From NCBI GenBank assembly GCA_047601145.1, contig JASGJW010000002.1, positions 310,001 through 374,000 on the forward strand: DNA of 64,000 nt. The letters are read 5' to 3'. The DNA is from UBA7672 sp047601145. GTDB taxonomy: Bacteria; Pseudomonadota; Alphaproteobacteria; Caulobacterales; Hyphomonadaceae. A program made the position numbers and the translations under genes. This document shows, in pieces, positions 34,980 through 44,091 of the stretch (positions within the stretch are counted from its first letter, which is position 1; each line of letters starts with the position of its first letter). The notes under the pieces are model-generated. The model was not told the DNA's origin. It did no database searches and saw only the letters and a program-made list of their open reading frames with translations.

Positions 34980-36677
34980 TTAGTTCGGCGCTGGCGATGC
35001 AGGTAACGCCGGTCCAGCGGGCGCCAGGATCGGCATGCCGGGATAGGTAGGCTTGCTGGCGCTGATCCTTGCTTCGAGCGCAGCACGTTCCGCTTCCGGC
35101 TTGGCGTTCCACCATGCAGGCAAATCGTTGTTCGGGATGGCGACAACTGCGCCCTTGTATTTGGCGAGCTCCTTTGTGGGATAGTCGCTCGGCCGGCCGC
35201 GCAGATGCTTGTCGAGGAAGCCGAGGATGAAATCATTCTGGGCGCCGATCATGGTGGCGCTGGGGGCTGTGCCGAAAAGGACGCCGCGGACGGTGTCGCC
35301 GACGAAGAGGGAGGAATCCGACATGCCAAGGTGCTGGGTGTCTTTCAGCGAGATGCGGTAGACGTCGGGCCGCGAGCCGGCGGTGGCGATGCGCTCATAC
35401 GAGAATTCATTGAAGCTGCGCGGACCGGTGGCTGGGACGGGCAGGTCGAATGAGCGGTAGAGATTGGCCGGGTCGGAGTGAAGCATCAGGAAAGGCACGG
35501 GCTCGTCGGCGTTGGTCGACGAGAACGGGAAGTTGCCGCCATCCATGTTGACGCCTGCCGCGCAACGCGTGTCGTACATGCAGAGTTCGCCAGCGATGGC
35601 GCCGCCGAAGGACATGCCGAGTTCGCCGACTTTTGCGAGGTTTCCGGCGCGGGCGATTTCCGCGATCGAAGCGGGCGGAGCCTTCTGCAGAGTGTCGTGC
35701 AGGAAGATGCGGTCGGCCATCCAGACTTTCGTGCTCTTGATGGCGATGCGGTCGCCGTTCTTGATGGCGAATTCCTCAAAGGCCAGGAGGCCGTTGATAC
35801 GCTTATCGAGCGTGTCGCCGCCGAGGGCGTCAGCCTGCGAGGGCCGGCCGGCCTGTTCGGCGACGGTTTCCATGAGTGCGGAGTCCATCGGCGCGACCTC
35901 GCCGTTCGGGAAGGCGGTGTCCGAGGAGTCGTAGGTGTGCTGGATCGAGTAGGCGATGTAGCCGTGGCTCGCCAGCTCCTCCATCAGAACCGTGTTCTGG
36001 TTGAGATAGGACGTGTAGCCGTGGCTGTAGATGACGACCGGCAGGTTCGCCGCGCCGGGTAGCAGAGGCGCATCGGTGTATGAGTTGGTCTGGACGTGAC
36101 GGATGTAGGTGAAGAAAGGCGGGAAGCCGACGAGCGCGCCGATCGAGCGTGCGGTGCTTTTCGCCTCTGCTTCCGTGAAGTATGGGGCCGGCTGATGGCC
36201 CGCGACATCGCCCGCCGGATACCACACGCGCACGAGCAGGCGGCGCGGTTCGTTGGGCTTGGCGGCGAACACGCCCGGCCGGCTGGCGTCGTCGATCTCG
36301 AACGTGCGCACGCCGACGGCGTATTGGCCCGAGGGCCTGGGCAGCGCGTTGACCGGGAATTCGCGGATCAGGGCGATGACGGCGACGAGGCCGATTGCGA
36401 TGGGTATGCCCGAGAGCCACGGGACGCCGCCGGTGCGGTCTGTCCTGGTGATGCGGTTCTTCAGCGCCACACCGCCGAGGCCAAGCATGAAGACTGCGCC
36501 GACGAGCGCGCCGCCTGCATCCTGCCAGCGGTCGATCATGTATCCGGCAATGCCGATGATGATGGCCAGAGCGGCTGAGGCGATCAGGACGATACGGCGG
36601 GCGGGTGTCTTGCGGACCCACCAGGCGATGACAAAGACGGTGAGCGCTGCGATGAGCAGGATGTCAGTCAGGATCAT
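34980..36677 (-). CDS. Membrane-anchored alpha/beta hydrolase (PAF-acetylhydrolase-like)
   Basis: 565 residues. The first ~115 contain four hydrophobic helices (ILLIAALTVFVIAWWV, IVLIASAALAIIIGIAGYMI, GALVGAVFMLGLGGVAL, GIPIAIGLVAVIALI). The C-terminal hydrolase has VVIYSHGYTSYLNQN, the nucleophile elbow GMSFGGAIAGE and a late TQHLGMSD with the likely His, the pattern of the platelet-activating-factor acetylhydrolase group. Probably acts on lipid or ester substrates at the membrane; unproven. Stop lies 6 bases from the opposing VanX-like gene. Confidence 0.75.
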   Translation of the reverse strand: MILTDILLIAALTVFVIAWWVRKTPARRIVLIASAALAIIIGIAGYMIDRWQDAGGALVGAVFMLGLGGVALKNRITRTDRTGGVPWLSGIPIAIGLVAVIALIREFPVNALPRPSGQYAVGVRTFEIDDASRPGVFAAKPNEPRRLLVRVWYPAGDVAGHQPAPYFTEAEAKSTARSIGALVGFPPFFTYIRHVQTNSYTDAPLLPGAANLPVVIYSHGYTSYLNQNTVLMEELASHGYIAYSIQHTYDSSDTAFPNGEVAPMDSALMETVAEQAGRPSQADALGGDTLDKRINGLLAFEEFAIKNGDRIAIKSTKVWMADRIFLHDTLQKAPPASIAEIARAGNLAKVGELGMSFGGAIAGELCMYDTRCAAGVNMDGGNFPFSSTNADEPVPFLMLHSDPANLYRSFDLPVPATGPRSFNEFSYERIATAGSRPDVYRISLKDTQHLGMSDSSLFVGDTVRGVLFGTAPSATMIGAQNDFILGFLDKHLRGRPSDYPTKELAKYKGAVVAIPNNDLPAWWNAKPEAERAALEARISASKPTYPGMPILAPAGPALPASPAPN

Positions 36678-36697
36678 GTTGGTCCCCGGCCCGTCAC

Positions 36698-38020
36698 TTA
36701 TTCGAGGGTCTGCAATACGCCGCGGATCGTGTCGACAATCTGATCGACCTGCGCCTTCTCGATGATCAATGGCGGTGAGAGGGCGATGATGTCGCCGGTG
36801 ACACGGATCAGGAGACCTTTGTCGAAACAGGTGCGGAAGGCCTGGAGGGCGCGTTCGGTAGGCTTGCCGGGGCGGGGCTCGAGCTCGATGCCGCCGATGA
36901 GGCCGAGATTGCGGATGTCGATGACGTGCTTTGCGCCGCGCAGGGAGTGAAGCGCCTCTTCCCAGTAAGGGGCCATGTCGCGGCAGCGGCGGAAGAGGTC
37001 CAGCTCCTCGAACGTATCGAGGGTGGCGAGGCCGGCGGCGCAGGCGAGCGGGTGGGCCGTCATGGTGTAGCCGTGGAACAGCTCGATCGGCGTTTCCGAG
37101 GCGGCGAGCATCGTGTCGTGAATCTCGCGGGAGGCTGCGACGGCGCCCATGGGGACCGTAGCGTTGTTGATCGCCTTGGCCATGCAGAGCAGGTCTGGCT
37201 TCACGTCGAAATATTCAGAGGCGAAGGGCGCGCCGAGACGGCCGAAGCCCGTGATGACTTCGTCGAAGATCAGGAGGATGTCGTGTTTCGTGCAGAGCTC
37301 GCGCAGGCGCTGGAGATAGCCTTGCGGAGGGATAAGCACGCCCGTGGAGCCGGCGACGGGTTCGACGATCACGGCGGCGATGGTCGAGGCGTCGTGCGTG
37401 AGGATGATGCGTTCGAGCGCGTCGGCGTATTCCTGGCCGTGCTTCGGCTGGCCTTTGGAGAAGGCGTTACGGGTGATGTCGTGAGTGTGGGGCAGGTGGT
37501 CGACGCCGCCGACCATCGGGCCGAAGCCGATGCGGTTGCGGCCGATGCCGCCGACTGAGATGCCGCCGAAGTTCACACCGTGATAGGCGCGCTCACGGCC
37601 GATGAGGCGGTACTTGCCCGGCTTGCCGCGCGCCTTCTGGTAGGCGAGCGCGATCTTGAGGGCGGTGTCGACGCTCTCCGAGCCGGAGTTGGTGAAGAAG
37701 ATGCGGTCGAGATTGGCCGGCAGGAGGCCGGTGAGGCGGTTGGCGAATTCGAACGCCGTCGGATGGCCTAGGTTGAAGCTGCCGGCATAGTCGAGTTCGG
37801 CGGCGGCGCGCTGGATCGCCTGCACGATGCGCGCCTGGGCGTGGCCTGCCGCGACGCACCAGAGGCCTGATGTGCCATCGAGCACGGCGCGGCCGTCTGA
37901 CGTGTAGTAGTGCATGCCCTCGGCGCGGACGACGAGGCGCGGATCGGCCTTGAACGCCTTGTTGGGCGTGAACGGCATCCAGAAGGCATCGAGCGAGTTG
38001 GGTCGGTGTGTGTCAGCCAT
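36698..38020 (-). CDS. Class III aminotransferase (omega-amino acid:pyruvate type)
   Basis: PLP enzyme of 440 residues moving an omega-amino group to pyruvate. Signatures: N-terminal FWMPFTPNKAFKADPR typical of beta-alanine:pyruvate transaminases, FFTNSGSESVDTALKIA, AYHGVNFGG, LLIFDEVITGFGR and the PLP Lys in CMAKAINNATVPMGA. Starts in the frame MADTHRPNSLDAF. Lies upstream of the membrane hydrolase on the same strand with 20 bases between. Possible roles are beta-alanine, GABA or polyamine breakdown. Confidence 0.9.
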   Translation of the reverse strand: MADTHRPNSLDAFWMPFTPNKAFKADPRLVVRAEGMHYYTSDGRAVLDGTSGLWCVAAGHAQARIVQAIQRAAAELDYAGSFNLGHPTAFEFANRLTGLLPANLDRIFFTNSGSESVDTALKIALAYQKARGKPGKYRLIGRERAYHGVNFGGISVGGIGRNRIGFGPMVGGVDHLPHTHDITRNAFSKGQPKHGQEYADALERIILTHDASTIAAVIVEPVAGSTGVLIPPQGYLQRLRELCTKHDILLIFDEVITGFGRLGAPFASEYFDVKPDLLCMAKAINNATVPMGAVAASREIHDTMLAASETPIELFHGYTMTAHPLACAAGLATLDTFEELDLFRRCRDMAPYWEEALHSLRGAKHVIDIRNLGLIGGIELEPRPGKPTERALQAFRTCFDKGLLIRVTGDIIALSPPLIIEKAQVDQIVDTIRGVLQTLE

Positions 38021-38070
38021 GGACTGACTTTAGGCTCGCACAGGGGTGACGCAATAGGGCGCGCGAGGCG

Positions 38071-38760
38071 TCAGTAGATGTCTTCCTCGGGGATGCCCAG
38101 ATTGGCGAGTGCGAGCATCGCGCGGCCGATGGAGGTTCCCGCTTTGTCATCGCTCCAGCGGTCGATCACGTGATAGCGGTCAGTGCGCCCCTCGATGATC
38201 CAGCGCGCGCCGTCGTAGCCGCCGGGACTGATAGTCGTCATGCTAGTGACCGGGTCGCAGACTGAAAAAGGGCCGTCATTGAGCGTTGGTTGATTCCAGA
38301 AGTCATGCCCTGTCAGTGAAGCGGTGATGCTCGCCCATTGTTCCGCAGTCAGGGTACGATGGATATGGCGGAGGCGATAGCTGCCATCGGATCGCTTCGT
38401 TGGGGTTACAGCGATCAGTGTGTAGCTGTCGGCCGTTCGCGCAACGCGAATGGCCACATCTGCGTGGAACGAACGAAGCCAGAGGAAGCGGTAGGTTTCG
38501 TCGGCAGGCGCCGGGCCGCAGGATAGAGTTGGCTCCTTCAGGTAGATGAGCGACTCTGAATAGTATTGGCGATCTTCCGCGTCTCTCTTCAGAGTGTGGT
38601 TGTAGTGCGTGTTGGGGTCGGGGTCCGGAATGTAGAAGGACCTCGCTGGGAAGAAGAACGTCGCCGGTCCAGCATCACCGCAGGCAGATGTCGGGGCTGG
38701 CCCAAAGGAACTGCATGAGGCCAGAAGCAAAAAGCTTATGGCCAGTATCGATGCCTTCAT
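38071..38760 (-). CDS. Putative lipoprotein, unknown function
   Basis: 229 residues from the ATG at 38760, preceded by GGAGG. Signal peptide MKASILAISFLLLASC with a good lipobox (LASC), so it is likely anchored in the outer membrane. The mature protein has a few cysteines (ACGDAG, LSCGPA, SVCDPV) that could form disulfides, and it is rich in aromatic and polar residues. No family recognised. Divergent from the CHRD gene across about 130 bases. Confidence 0.65.
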   Translation of the reverse strand: MKASILAISFLLLASCSSFGPAPTSACGDAGPATFFFPARSFYIPDPDPNTHYNHTLKRDAEDRQYYSESLIYLKEPTLSCGPAPADETYRFLWLRSFHADVAIRVARTADSYTLIAVTPTKRSDGSYRLRHIHRTLTAEQWASITASLTGHDFWNQPTLNDGPFSVCDPVTSMTTISPGGYDGARWIIEGRTDRYHVIDRWSDDKAGTSIGRAMLALANLGIPEEDIY

Positions 38761-38888
38761 CGACCAACCTCCAACCCGGCTAATGAGAGAGCGCAAATTG
38801 CGTGGCCTGTCCAATTCCATTGCGAGGGACTAAACAGGCAGATGGCGCGAGGATGCAGATGCGCCGACAAGCAAGGGAGAGCTACGCC

Positions 38889-39320
38889 GTGAGACAGTTC
38901 TGGATGGGTTCGATTGCGCTCGCTGGGCTGGTCGCCAGCGCCTGCACGACGGGGCCGGAAGCACCCAAGATGCCGACCTATACGGCGACGTTGGCGCCGG
39001 GCGCGGGCATCACGTCGACGGGCAAGGGAACAGGCGCGTTCACGTATGATCCGGCGACGCACACGTTGACCTACAAAGTGACGTATGAAGGCCTCACGGG
39101 CCCGGCCGTTGCAGCGCACATCCATGGTCCGGCTGATCCGGGCGCCAGCGGACCGCCGGTGGTGCCGTTCACCAACGCCGGCGTCAGCCCGATCACGGGC
39201 ACGGCCACGCTGAGCGATGCGCAGGCGGCCGATCTCGCTGCGGGCAAGTGGTACGTCAACGTGCACACTGCCGCGAACAAGGGCGGCGAAATCCGCGGAC
39301 AGATCACGCCGAAGATGTGA
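38889..39320 (+). CDS. CHRD domain lipoprotein
   Basis: 143 residues from a GTG start (38889) with GGGAG upstream. A signal peptide with lipobox LVASAC precedes one CHRD domain: YTATLAPGAGI, LTYKVTYEGLTGPAVAAHIHG and the diagnostic WYVNVHTAANKGGEIRGQI. CHRD domains occur in chordin and in bacterial exported proteins; the bacterial role is unknown. The frame from 38802 would add an unlikely leader. Confidence 0.85.
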   Translation: MRQFWMGSIALAGLVASACTTGPEAPKMPTYTATLAPGAGITSTGKGTGAFTYDPATHTLTYKVTYEGLTGPAVAAHIHGPADPGASGPPVVPFTNAGVSPITGTATLSDAQAADLAAGKWYVNVHTAANKGGEIRGQITPKM

Positions 39321-39501
39321 TGGCGTGATGACACTCGCGCCGTGAGGATGCTGGTCTGCACCTGAGTGCGGCGCAGCATGATATTCACGGCGCGAAGCTG
39401 TCTGATTTCGCTTGGGCAGGCGCCGTGCGGGGCGTATGCCTTCAGCAATGATTCGCTGGCGTGGGGACGCTGGCGAAGGGTCCGCAGGTCAGGAAACCGA
39501 C

Positions 39502-40464
39502 ATGGCAGATGGCTCGAAGCTGGTGACCTCCTGCTCGACGCTTGGGTATGCGATTTCGGGTGCGACGGTCGCGGCGGCGATGGCGGCTGAGGGCTGGGTC
39601 GGGCGCGGCGATGAGCAGGGCGCGGAAGAAGCCGCCGCCCATGCGATGCGCGATGCACTGAACATCATCGACTTCACCGGGCATGTCGTGGTCGGTGAAG
39701 TGGACATCTCCATTCTCAACGTCGGCGAGACGGTGGGCACGGGCGACGGGCCCGAATTTGACGTCGCGCTCGAGGCGCTGGAAGGCGTGACGCTGACGGC
39801 GAAGGCGATGCCGAACGCGCTGGCCGTGATCGCGGCGGCGACGAAGGGCGGTCTGCTGCAGGTGCCCGATCTCTACATGGAGAAGCTGGCGATCGGGCCG
39901 GGCTATGAGCGTGGCGTCGTGGATCTCGATGCGGGCGCCGCCGAAAACGCCATGCGGCTGGCGCGGGCCAAGGGCGTGGACGTGCGCGAGATTACGGTGT
40001 GCGTGCTCGACCGGCCAAGGCACGAGAAGATTGTCGCTGAGCTACGCAAGGTCGGTGTGCGGATCAATCTGATCCCGGACGGCGACGTGGCGGGCGTGAT
40101 CAATACCGCGATGCCGGAGACGGCGATCGACATGTATGTCGGCCAGGGCAAGGCGCCCGAAGGCGTGCTGGCGGCCGCCGCGCTGCGCTGCACGGGCGGG
40201 CAGATGCAGGCGCGCTTCGTGTTCCGCAATGAGAGCGAGAAGTTCCAGGCGCAGCGTTCGGGGCTGAAGGATCCGGGCCGGCGCTATGAGTTGGAGGATC
40301 TGGTCTCGGGCGAAGTGATCTTCGCGGCGACGGGCGTCACCAAGGGCACACTGCTGGATGGCGCAGTGCGCACGCGCGCGGGCGTCGAGACGCACACGAT
40401 GCTGATGTCGTCAGCCGACGGCGTGATCCGGAAAATCCGATCGATGACACCGGTTCGGCGCTGA
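39502..40464 (+). CDS. glpX: GlpX-like class II fructose-1,6-bisphosphatase homologue with altered active site
   Basis: 320 residues, aligned throughout to class II FBPases (TLTAKAMPNALAVIAA, DLYMEKLAIGPGY, LIPDGDVAGVI, APEGVLAAAALRC). The ATG at 39502 has AGGAAA upstream. Key residues differ: the metal-binding DPLEGT motif reads EALEGV (91-96), the GEGERDEA loop is shortened to GEVDIS (65-70), and the GRGDxxAAD motif reads GRGDEQGAEE. From memory of E. coli GlpX, these positions include metal ligands and the catalytic Thr, so phosphatase activity is doubtful. Position between hom and recJ matches glpX. A regulatory or moonlighting role, or a different substrate, is possible. Confidence 0.82.
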   Translation: MADGSKLVTSCSTLGYAISGATVAAAMAAEGWVGRGDEQGAEEAAAHAMRDALNIIDFTGHVVVGEVDISILNVGETVGTGDGPEFDVALEALEGVTLTAKAMPNALAVIAAATKGGLLQVPDLYMEKLAIGPGYERGVVDLDAGAAENAMRLARAKGVDVREITVCVLDRPRHEKIVAELRKVGVRINLIPDGDVAGVINTAMPETAIDMYVGQGKAPEGVLAAAALRCTGGQMQARFVFRNESEKFQAQRSGLKDPGRRYELEDLVSGEVIFAATGVTKGTLLDGAVRTRAGVETHTMLMSSADGVIRKIRSMTPVRR

Positions 40465-40468
40465 TACT

Positions 40469-41266
40469 TTACGCCGGCGATTGCATCCGGCGGACGATCT
40501 TCAACACTTGTGATTTTGGGAGAAGCTTCGTCGCAGCGATCAGGCGGCGGTTGTTGCCGCCGGTGATGACGACGCGCCTGTTGCGTTTGAACCCTTCATA
40601 GCCTTCCTGCGCCACCGGCGCCGACGCCATCACGCTGCTGCTCTGCCCGAGGCGCGACTTGCCGGTGCCGGCGCGTTCGCGGAATTTGGAAACGGTTGGG
40701 CCGGGGCAGAGGCAGGACACGTGCACGCCCGTGCCACGCGCCTCTTCCCACAGCGCCTCGGTGAAGGAGAGCACGTAGGCTTTCGACGCGAAGTAGACCG
40801 GCATCATGGGCCCCGGCTGGAAGGCGGCAGTGGAGGCGACGTTGATGAGGCCGCCGCGTTTCTTTGCCAGCATGCCTTTCCAGTAGATGTGCGTGAGTTC
40901 GGTGAGCGCGCGGACGTTGAGATCGACCATGCCGAGCTGTGGCTCGATCGGCGTATCGACGAAGGCGCCAAGGTGTCCGAAGCCGGCATTGTTGACCAGC
41001 ACGTCGACGGAGAGGCCTGCCTGCGCGATCTTCCCCGCCAGCTTCGCGCCGCCGCCGATGGCGCCGAGGTCTTCCGCGATAGGGGTGACTTTCGCGCCGT
41101 GGGCCCTGGAGAGGCGGTTCGCTACGTCCTTCAGCGCGGACTCGGTCCGGGCGGTGACGATGACGTCATAGCCATCCCTTGCGAAGCATTCGGCAAGATC
41201 GACGCCGATGCCGGCCGAGGCGCCTGTGACGAGCGCTGTCTGTCCGGCGCCGGGTTTGCTGGCCAT
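40469..41266 (-). CDS. Short-chain dehydrogenase/reductase
   Basis: 265 residues from the ATG at 41266 with GGAGGGA upstream. NAD(P)-binding TGASAGIGVDLAE, NNAG at the end of strand four, and the catalytic Tyr-Lys pair in YFASKAYV. Classical SDR; substrate not deducible. It sits opposite in strand between glpX and recJ, 4 bases from the glpX stop, interrupting the usual glpX-recJ pair. Confidence 0.85.
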   Translation of the reverse strand: MASKPGAGQTALVTGASAGIGVDLAECFARDGYDVIVTARTESALKDVANRLSRAHGAKVTPIAEDLGAIGGGAKLAGKIAQAGLSVDVLVNNAGFGHLGAFVDTPIEPQLGMVDLNVRALTELTHIYWKGMLAKKRGGLINVASTAAFQPGPMMPVYFASKAYVLSFTEALWEEARGTGVHVSCLCPGPTVSKFRERAGTGKSRLGQSSSVMASAPVAQEGYEGFKRNRRVVITGGNNRRLIAATKLLPKSQVLKIVRRMQSPA

Positions 41267-41388
41267 GAGTCCCTCCCTCTGTAGCAATGTGAGGGTGCGC
41301 TCACAGGCGGGAAGGTCAAGCCGTGCAGGCGTCTGGCGGTCCCAGATGCGGCCTTGAACCGAATCCCCCGGCGCCACACCTTCCGGCC

Positions 41389-43182
41389 ATGGCCGACAAG
41401 TCATCTTCTCCCGCCTTTCTGGGCGTCTCGAAATCCCTGTCCGGCAAGGCGTGGCGGCAGCGACCGACAGATGATGCGCTGGCGGCGGAGCATGCGCGCA
41501 AGCTGCAGACGGCGGACATTGTCGGGCGGCTGCTAGCGGCGCGGGGTGTGAAGCCGGAGGAGGCGCAGCTCTTCCTCAATCCGACGCTGAAGGAGCTGTT
41601 TCCCGATCCGTCGACGTTCGCCGACATGGACAAGGCGGCGGAGGTGATCCTCGACGCCATCGTGTCGGACAAGAAAGTGGCGGTGTTTGCGGACTATGAT
41701 GTCGATGGCGGCACGTCGTCGGCGATCCTGTCACGGTATTTCCGGGCGTGGGGGCGAGAACTCATCCTTTATGTGCCGGACAGGCTGACAGAAGGTTTTG
41801 GACCGACGCCGGGCGCGTTCCGGGCGCTGCAGGGTATGGGCGCGGACCTGGTGGTGACGGTCGATTGCGGCGCAGCGGCGATTGCCGCGCTGGAGACGGC
41901 GAACGAGATCGGGCTCGATGTGGTGGTTATGGATCACCACCTGATGCACGACGATCATACGCCGCCAACGCTGGCGCTGGTGAATCCCAATCGGCCGGAC
42001 GACAAGTCGGGCCACGGCTTCCTGGCGGCGGCGGGCGTGGTGTTCGTGCTGGTTGCGGCGCTGAACCGGCTAGCGCGGAAGAAAGGCGTCGCGCCGGACG
42101 GCGGGTTGCCCGATCCGATGAAGTGGCTCGACCTCGCGGCGCTGGGCACGCTGTGCGATATGGCGCCGTTGAAGGGCGTCAACCGTGCGTTTGTCACGCG
42201 CGGGCTTGGCGTATTGGAACGGCTGGAGAATGCGGGGCTGAAGGCGCTGGCGGAGGTCGCCGGCATCGAGGCGCCGAAGTCCGTCTATCATGCGACTTTC
42301 GTGCTCGGGCCGCGGTTGAATGCGGGCGGCCGGATCGGAGATCCGTGGACGGCGGCGAAGTTGCTGGCGACGGATGATCGCGCCGAGGCGATCCAGCTGG
42401 CTGAGAAGCTGAACTTCCAGAACCAGGAGAGGAAGGAAGTCGAGGCCGGCATTCAGAAAGCGGCGATGGAGCAGGTGGAGCGGCGGCTGGCGGTGAGTGG
42501 CGACGCCGGCATCATCGTGGTTGGCGGCGAGGGGTGGCATCCCGGTGTGATCGGGATCGTCGCGGGGCGGTTGAAGGAAAAGTATCACCGGCCGGCGATC
42601 GTGGTTGGCTGGGGCGAAGGGCTCGGGCCGGTGGCGCGTGGATCGGGGCGGTCGGTGCCAGGCGTCAATCTTGGCGAGCTGGTTTCGGGTGCCGCCAAGT
42701 CTGGCCTGCTGCTGTCGGGCGGCGGGCATGCAATGGCGGCGGGGCTGAGCATGGAGCCGGCGCGGCTGGATGAGTTGCGCGCGTTCCTGGAAGACAAGAC
42801 CAAGAACGCGACCTTCGAGCTGGAAGAGGCGCGTGTTCTCGAGGTCGACGGGACGCTGGCGCCGGGGGCAGCCAATGGCGAGTTGCTGGCGATGATCGAG
42901 CGGATCGGGCCGTTCGGCTCGAACGCGCCGGAGCCGCTCTTCGCCGTGCCGAATGTGCGGGCCGCCGGGGCGCGGCGCGTTGGTGAGAATCACATGGCGT
43001 TCGACATGGTCGGAGAGGACGGAGCGCGGGTGCGGGCCATCGCCTTCCGGGTGGCGGACGGGCCGGAAGGACAGGCAATCCAGCGCGGCGAGGCCATCCA
43101 CGTGGCCGGCCGGCTTCGGCCGGATACCTGGCGGGGCCCCGGGAAAGTGCAGATCGAAGTGGCGGATATCGCGCTGGCGTAA
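41389..43182 (+). CDS. recJ: Single-stranded-DNA-specific exonuclease RecJ
   Basis: 5'-3' ssDNA exonuclease used in recombination and mismatch repair. 597 residues from the ATG at 41389. DHH domain: DYDVDGGTSSAIL (about 102), MDHHLM (about 181), and RLNAGGRIGDPW; DHHA1 domain: VVGWGEGLGPVARGSGRSV and SGGGHAMAAGLS; C-terminal OB-like region. All metal-binding motifs are present. Divergent from the SDR across about 120 bases. Confidence 0.95.
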   Translation: MADKSSSPAFLGVSKSLSGKAWRQRPTDDALAAEHARKLQTADIVGRLLAARGVKPEEAQLFLNPTLKELFPDPSTFADMDKAAEVILDAIVSDKKVAVFADYDVDGGTSSAILSRYFRAWGRELILYVPDRLTEGFGPTPGAFRALQGMGADLVVTVDCGAAAIAALETANEIGLDVVVMDHHLMHDDHTPPTLALVNPNRPDDKSGHGFLAAAGVVFVLVAALNRLARKKGVAPDGGLPDPMKWLDLAALGTLCDMAPLKGVNRAFVTRGLGVLERLENAGLKALAEVAGIEAPKSVYHATFVLGPRLNAGGRIGDPWTAAKLLATDDRAEAIQLAEKLNFQNQERKEVEAGIQKAAMEQVERRLAVSGDAGIIVVGGEGWHPGVIGIVAGRLKEKYHRPAIVVGWGEGLGPVARGSGRSVPGVNLGELVSGAAKSGLLLSGGGHAMAAGLSMEPARLDELRAFLEDKTKNATFELEEARVLEVDGTLAPGAANGELLAMIERIGPFGSNAPEPLFAVPNVRAAGARRVGENHMAFDMVGEDGARVRAIAFRVADGPEGQAIQRGEAIHVAGRLRPDTWRGPGKVQIEVADIALA

Positions 43183-43300
43183 GGCTTTGGCGGGGTGAGA
43201 CGCGACGCCGCGAACTCAGGGCGTGACTGGGGTAAGCGGAAACGCTGCTTCTCGCTTGCAGGGCCGGGGCGATGCGGTTATATCGCCCCCCTCCACCGAC

Positions 43301-43375
43301 GGTCCCTTCGTCTATCGGTTAGGACGTCAGGTTTTCAACCTGAAAAGAGGGGTTCGACTCCCCTAGGGACTGCCA
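43301..43375 (+). tRNA. tRNA-Glu (anticodon UUC)
   Basis: Cloverleaf with acceptor GGTCCCT/AGGGACT (last pair G-U), anticodon stem TCAGG/CCTGA enclosing the loop TTTTCAA (anticodon TTC), T arm with GGTTCGACTCC, discriminator G and encoded CCA. Confidence 0.95.
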
Positions 43376-43538
43376 GTGGTTTGTTCGTGTTGGGGAAACT
43401 CCCCGAGTTCGAAACGATCCAGCGTTTTGTTTCCGGGTAAACTCGTTAGTTAATCACAGGTGGATAATCGCCTAGCGGGCTATGTTCGCGGGTCGATTTG
43501 TCATGCTACATTCACAGCGCCGGGGAGCGTGTGGGTGG

Positions 43539-44060
43539 ATGCAGGCGCAACAAAATCAGACGTCGATGGGGGATGACGCCGAACCTGTTGTGAGGGTCGA
43601 GGGCCGCGTGAAGTGGTTCGATCCTGCCAAGGGCTACGGCTTTGTCGTGCCCGACGCGACGGTTGCCGGGGGCGGCCTCAAGCGCGATGTGCTCCTCCAC
43701 ATCTCCGTCATGCGGAAATTCGGACGGGACACGGCGCCGGAAGGCGCGCGGATCGTCTGCAACGTCGCAACGCGCGATCGCGGCTATCAGGTCAACGAGG
43801 TGCTGGAGCTTTCAGCCAACGAGAACGACGTGGCGCCAGATGATGGCGGGCCGGTCGAAGTCGTGCTGGTGAAGTGGTTCAATCGCACCAAGGGCTATGG
43901 CTTCGTGCAGCGGCTCGACGATCCGGAAGACATCTTCATCCACATGGTCGTGGTGCGCAAGGCCGGGGTCGAGGACCTGCAGCCGGGACAGAAGCTGTTG
44001 GCGTCCATCGGCAAGGGACAGAAGGGCCGCCACATCGTGAGCGCGAAGCTGCAGGACTGA
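43539..44060 (+). CDS. Double cold-shock-domain protein
   Basis: Two CSDs in one chain: RVKWFDPAKGYGFVVPD (RNP1 KGYGFV) followed by a second VKWFNRTKGYGFVQ, each with the matching RNP2-type strand (DVLLHISVM; DIFIHMVVV). Single-stranded nucleic-acid-binding, an RNA chaperone type common in alphaproteobacteria. Start uncertain: 43539 has GGGGAG about 11 bases upstream; ATGs at 43482, 43503 and 43566 are in frame. 173 residues as called. Follows the tRNA-Glu gene by about 160 bases. Confidence 0.88.
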   Translation: MQAQQNQTSMGDDAEPVVRVEGRVKWFDPAKGYGFVVPDATVAGGGLKRDVLLHISVMRKFGRDTAPEGARIVCNVATRDRGYQVNEVLELSANENDVAPDDGGPVEVVLVKWFNRTKGYGFVQRLDDPEDIFIHMVVVRKAGVEDLQPGQKLLASIGKGQKGRHIVSAKLQD

Positions 44061-44091
44061 CGCCCGCTTCTGGCAGCGGCCCTCTGGCCAA

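Noticed and set aside
43458..43468. Possible DnaA box (AGGTGGATAA) near the cold-shock gene
   Set aside because: A single imperfect copy without a cluster or AT-rich unwinding region; not an origin.
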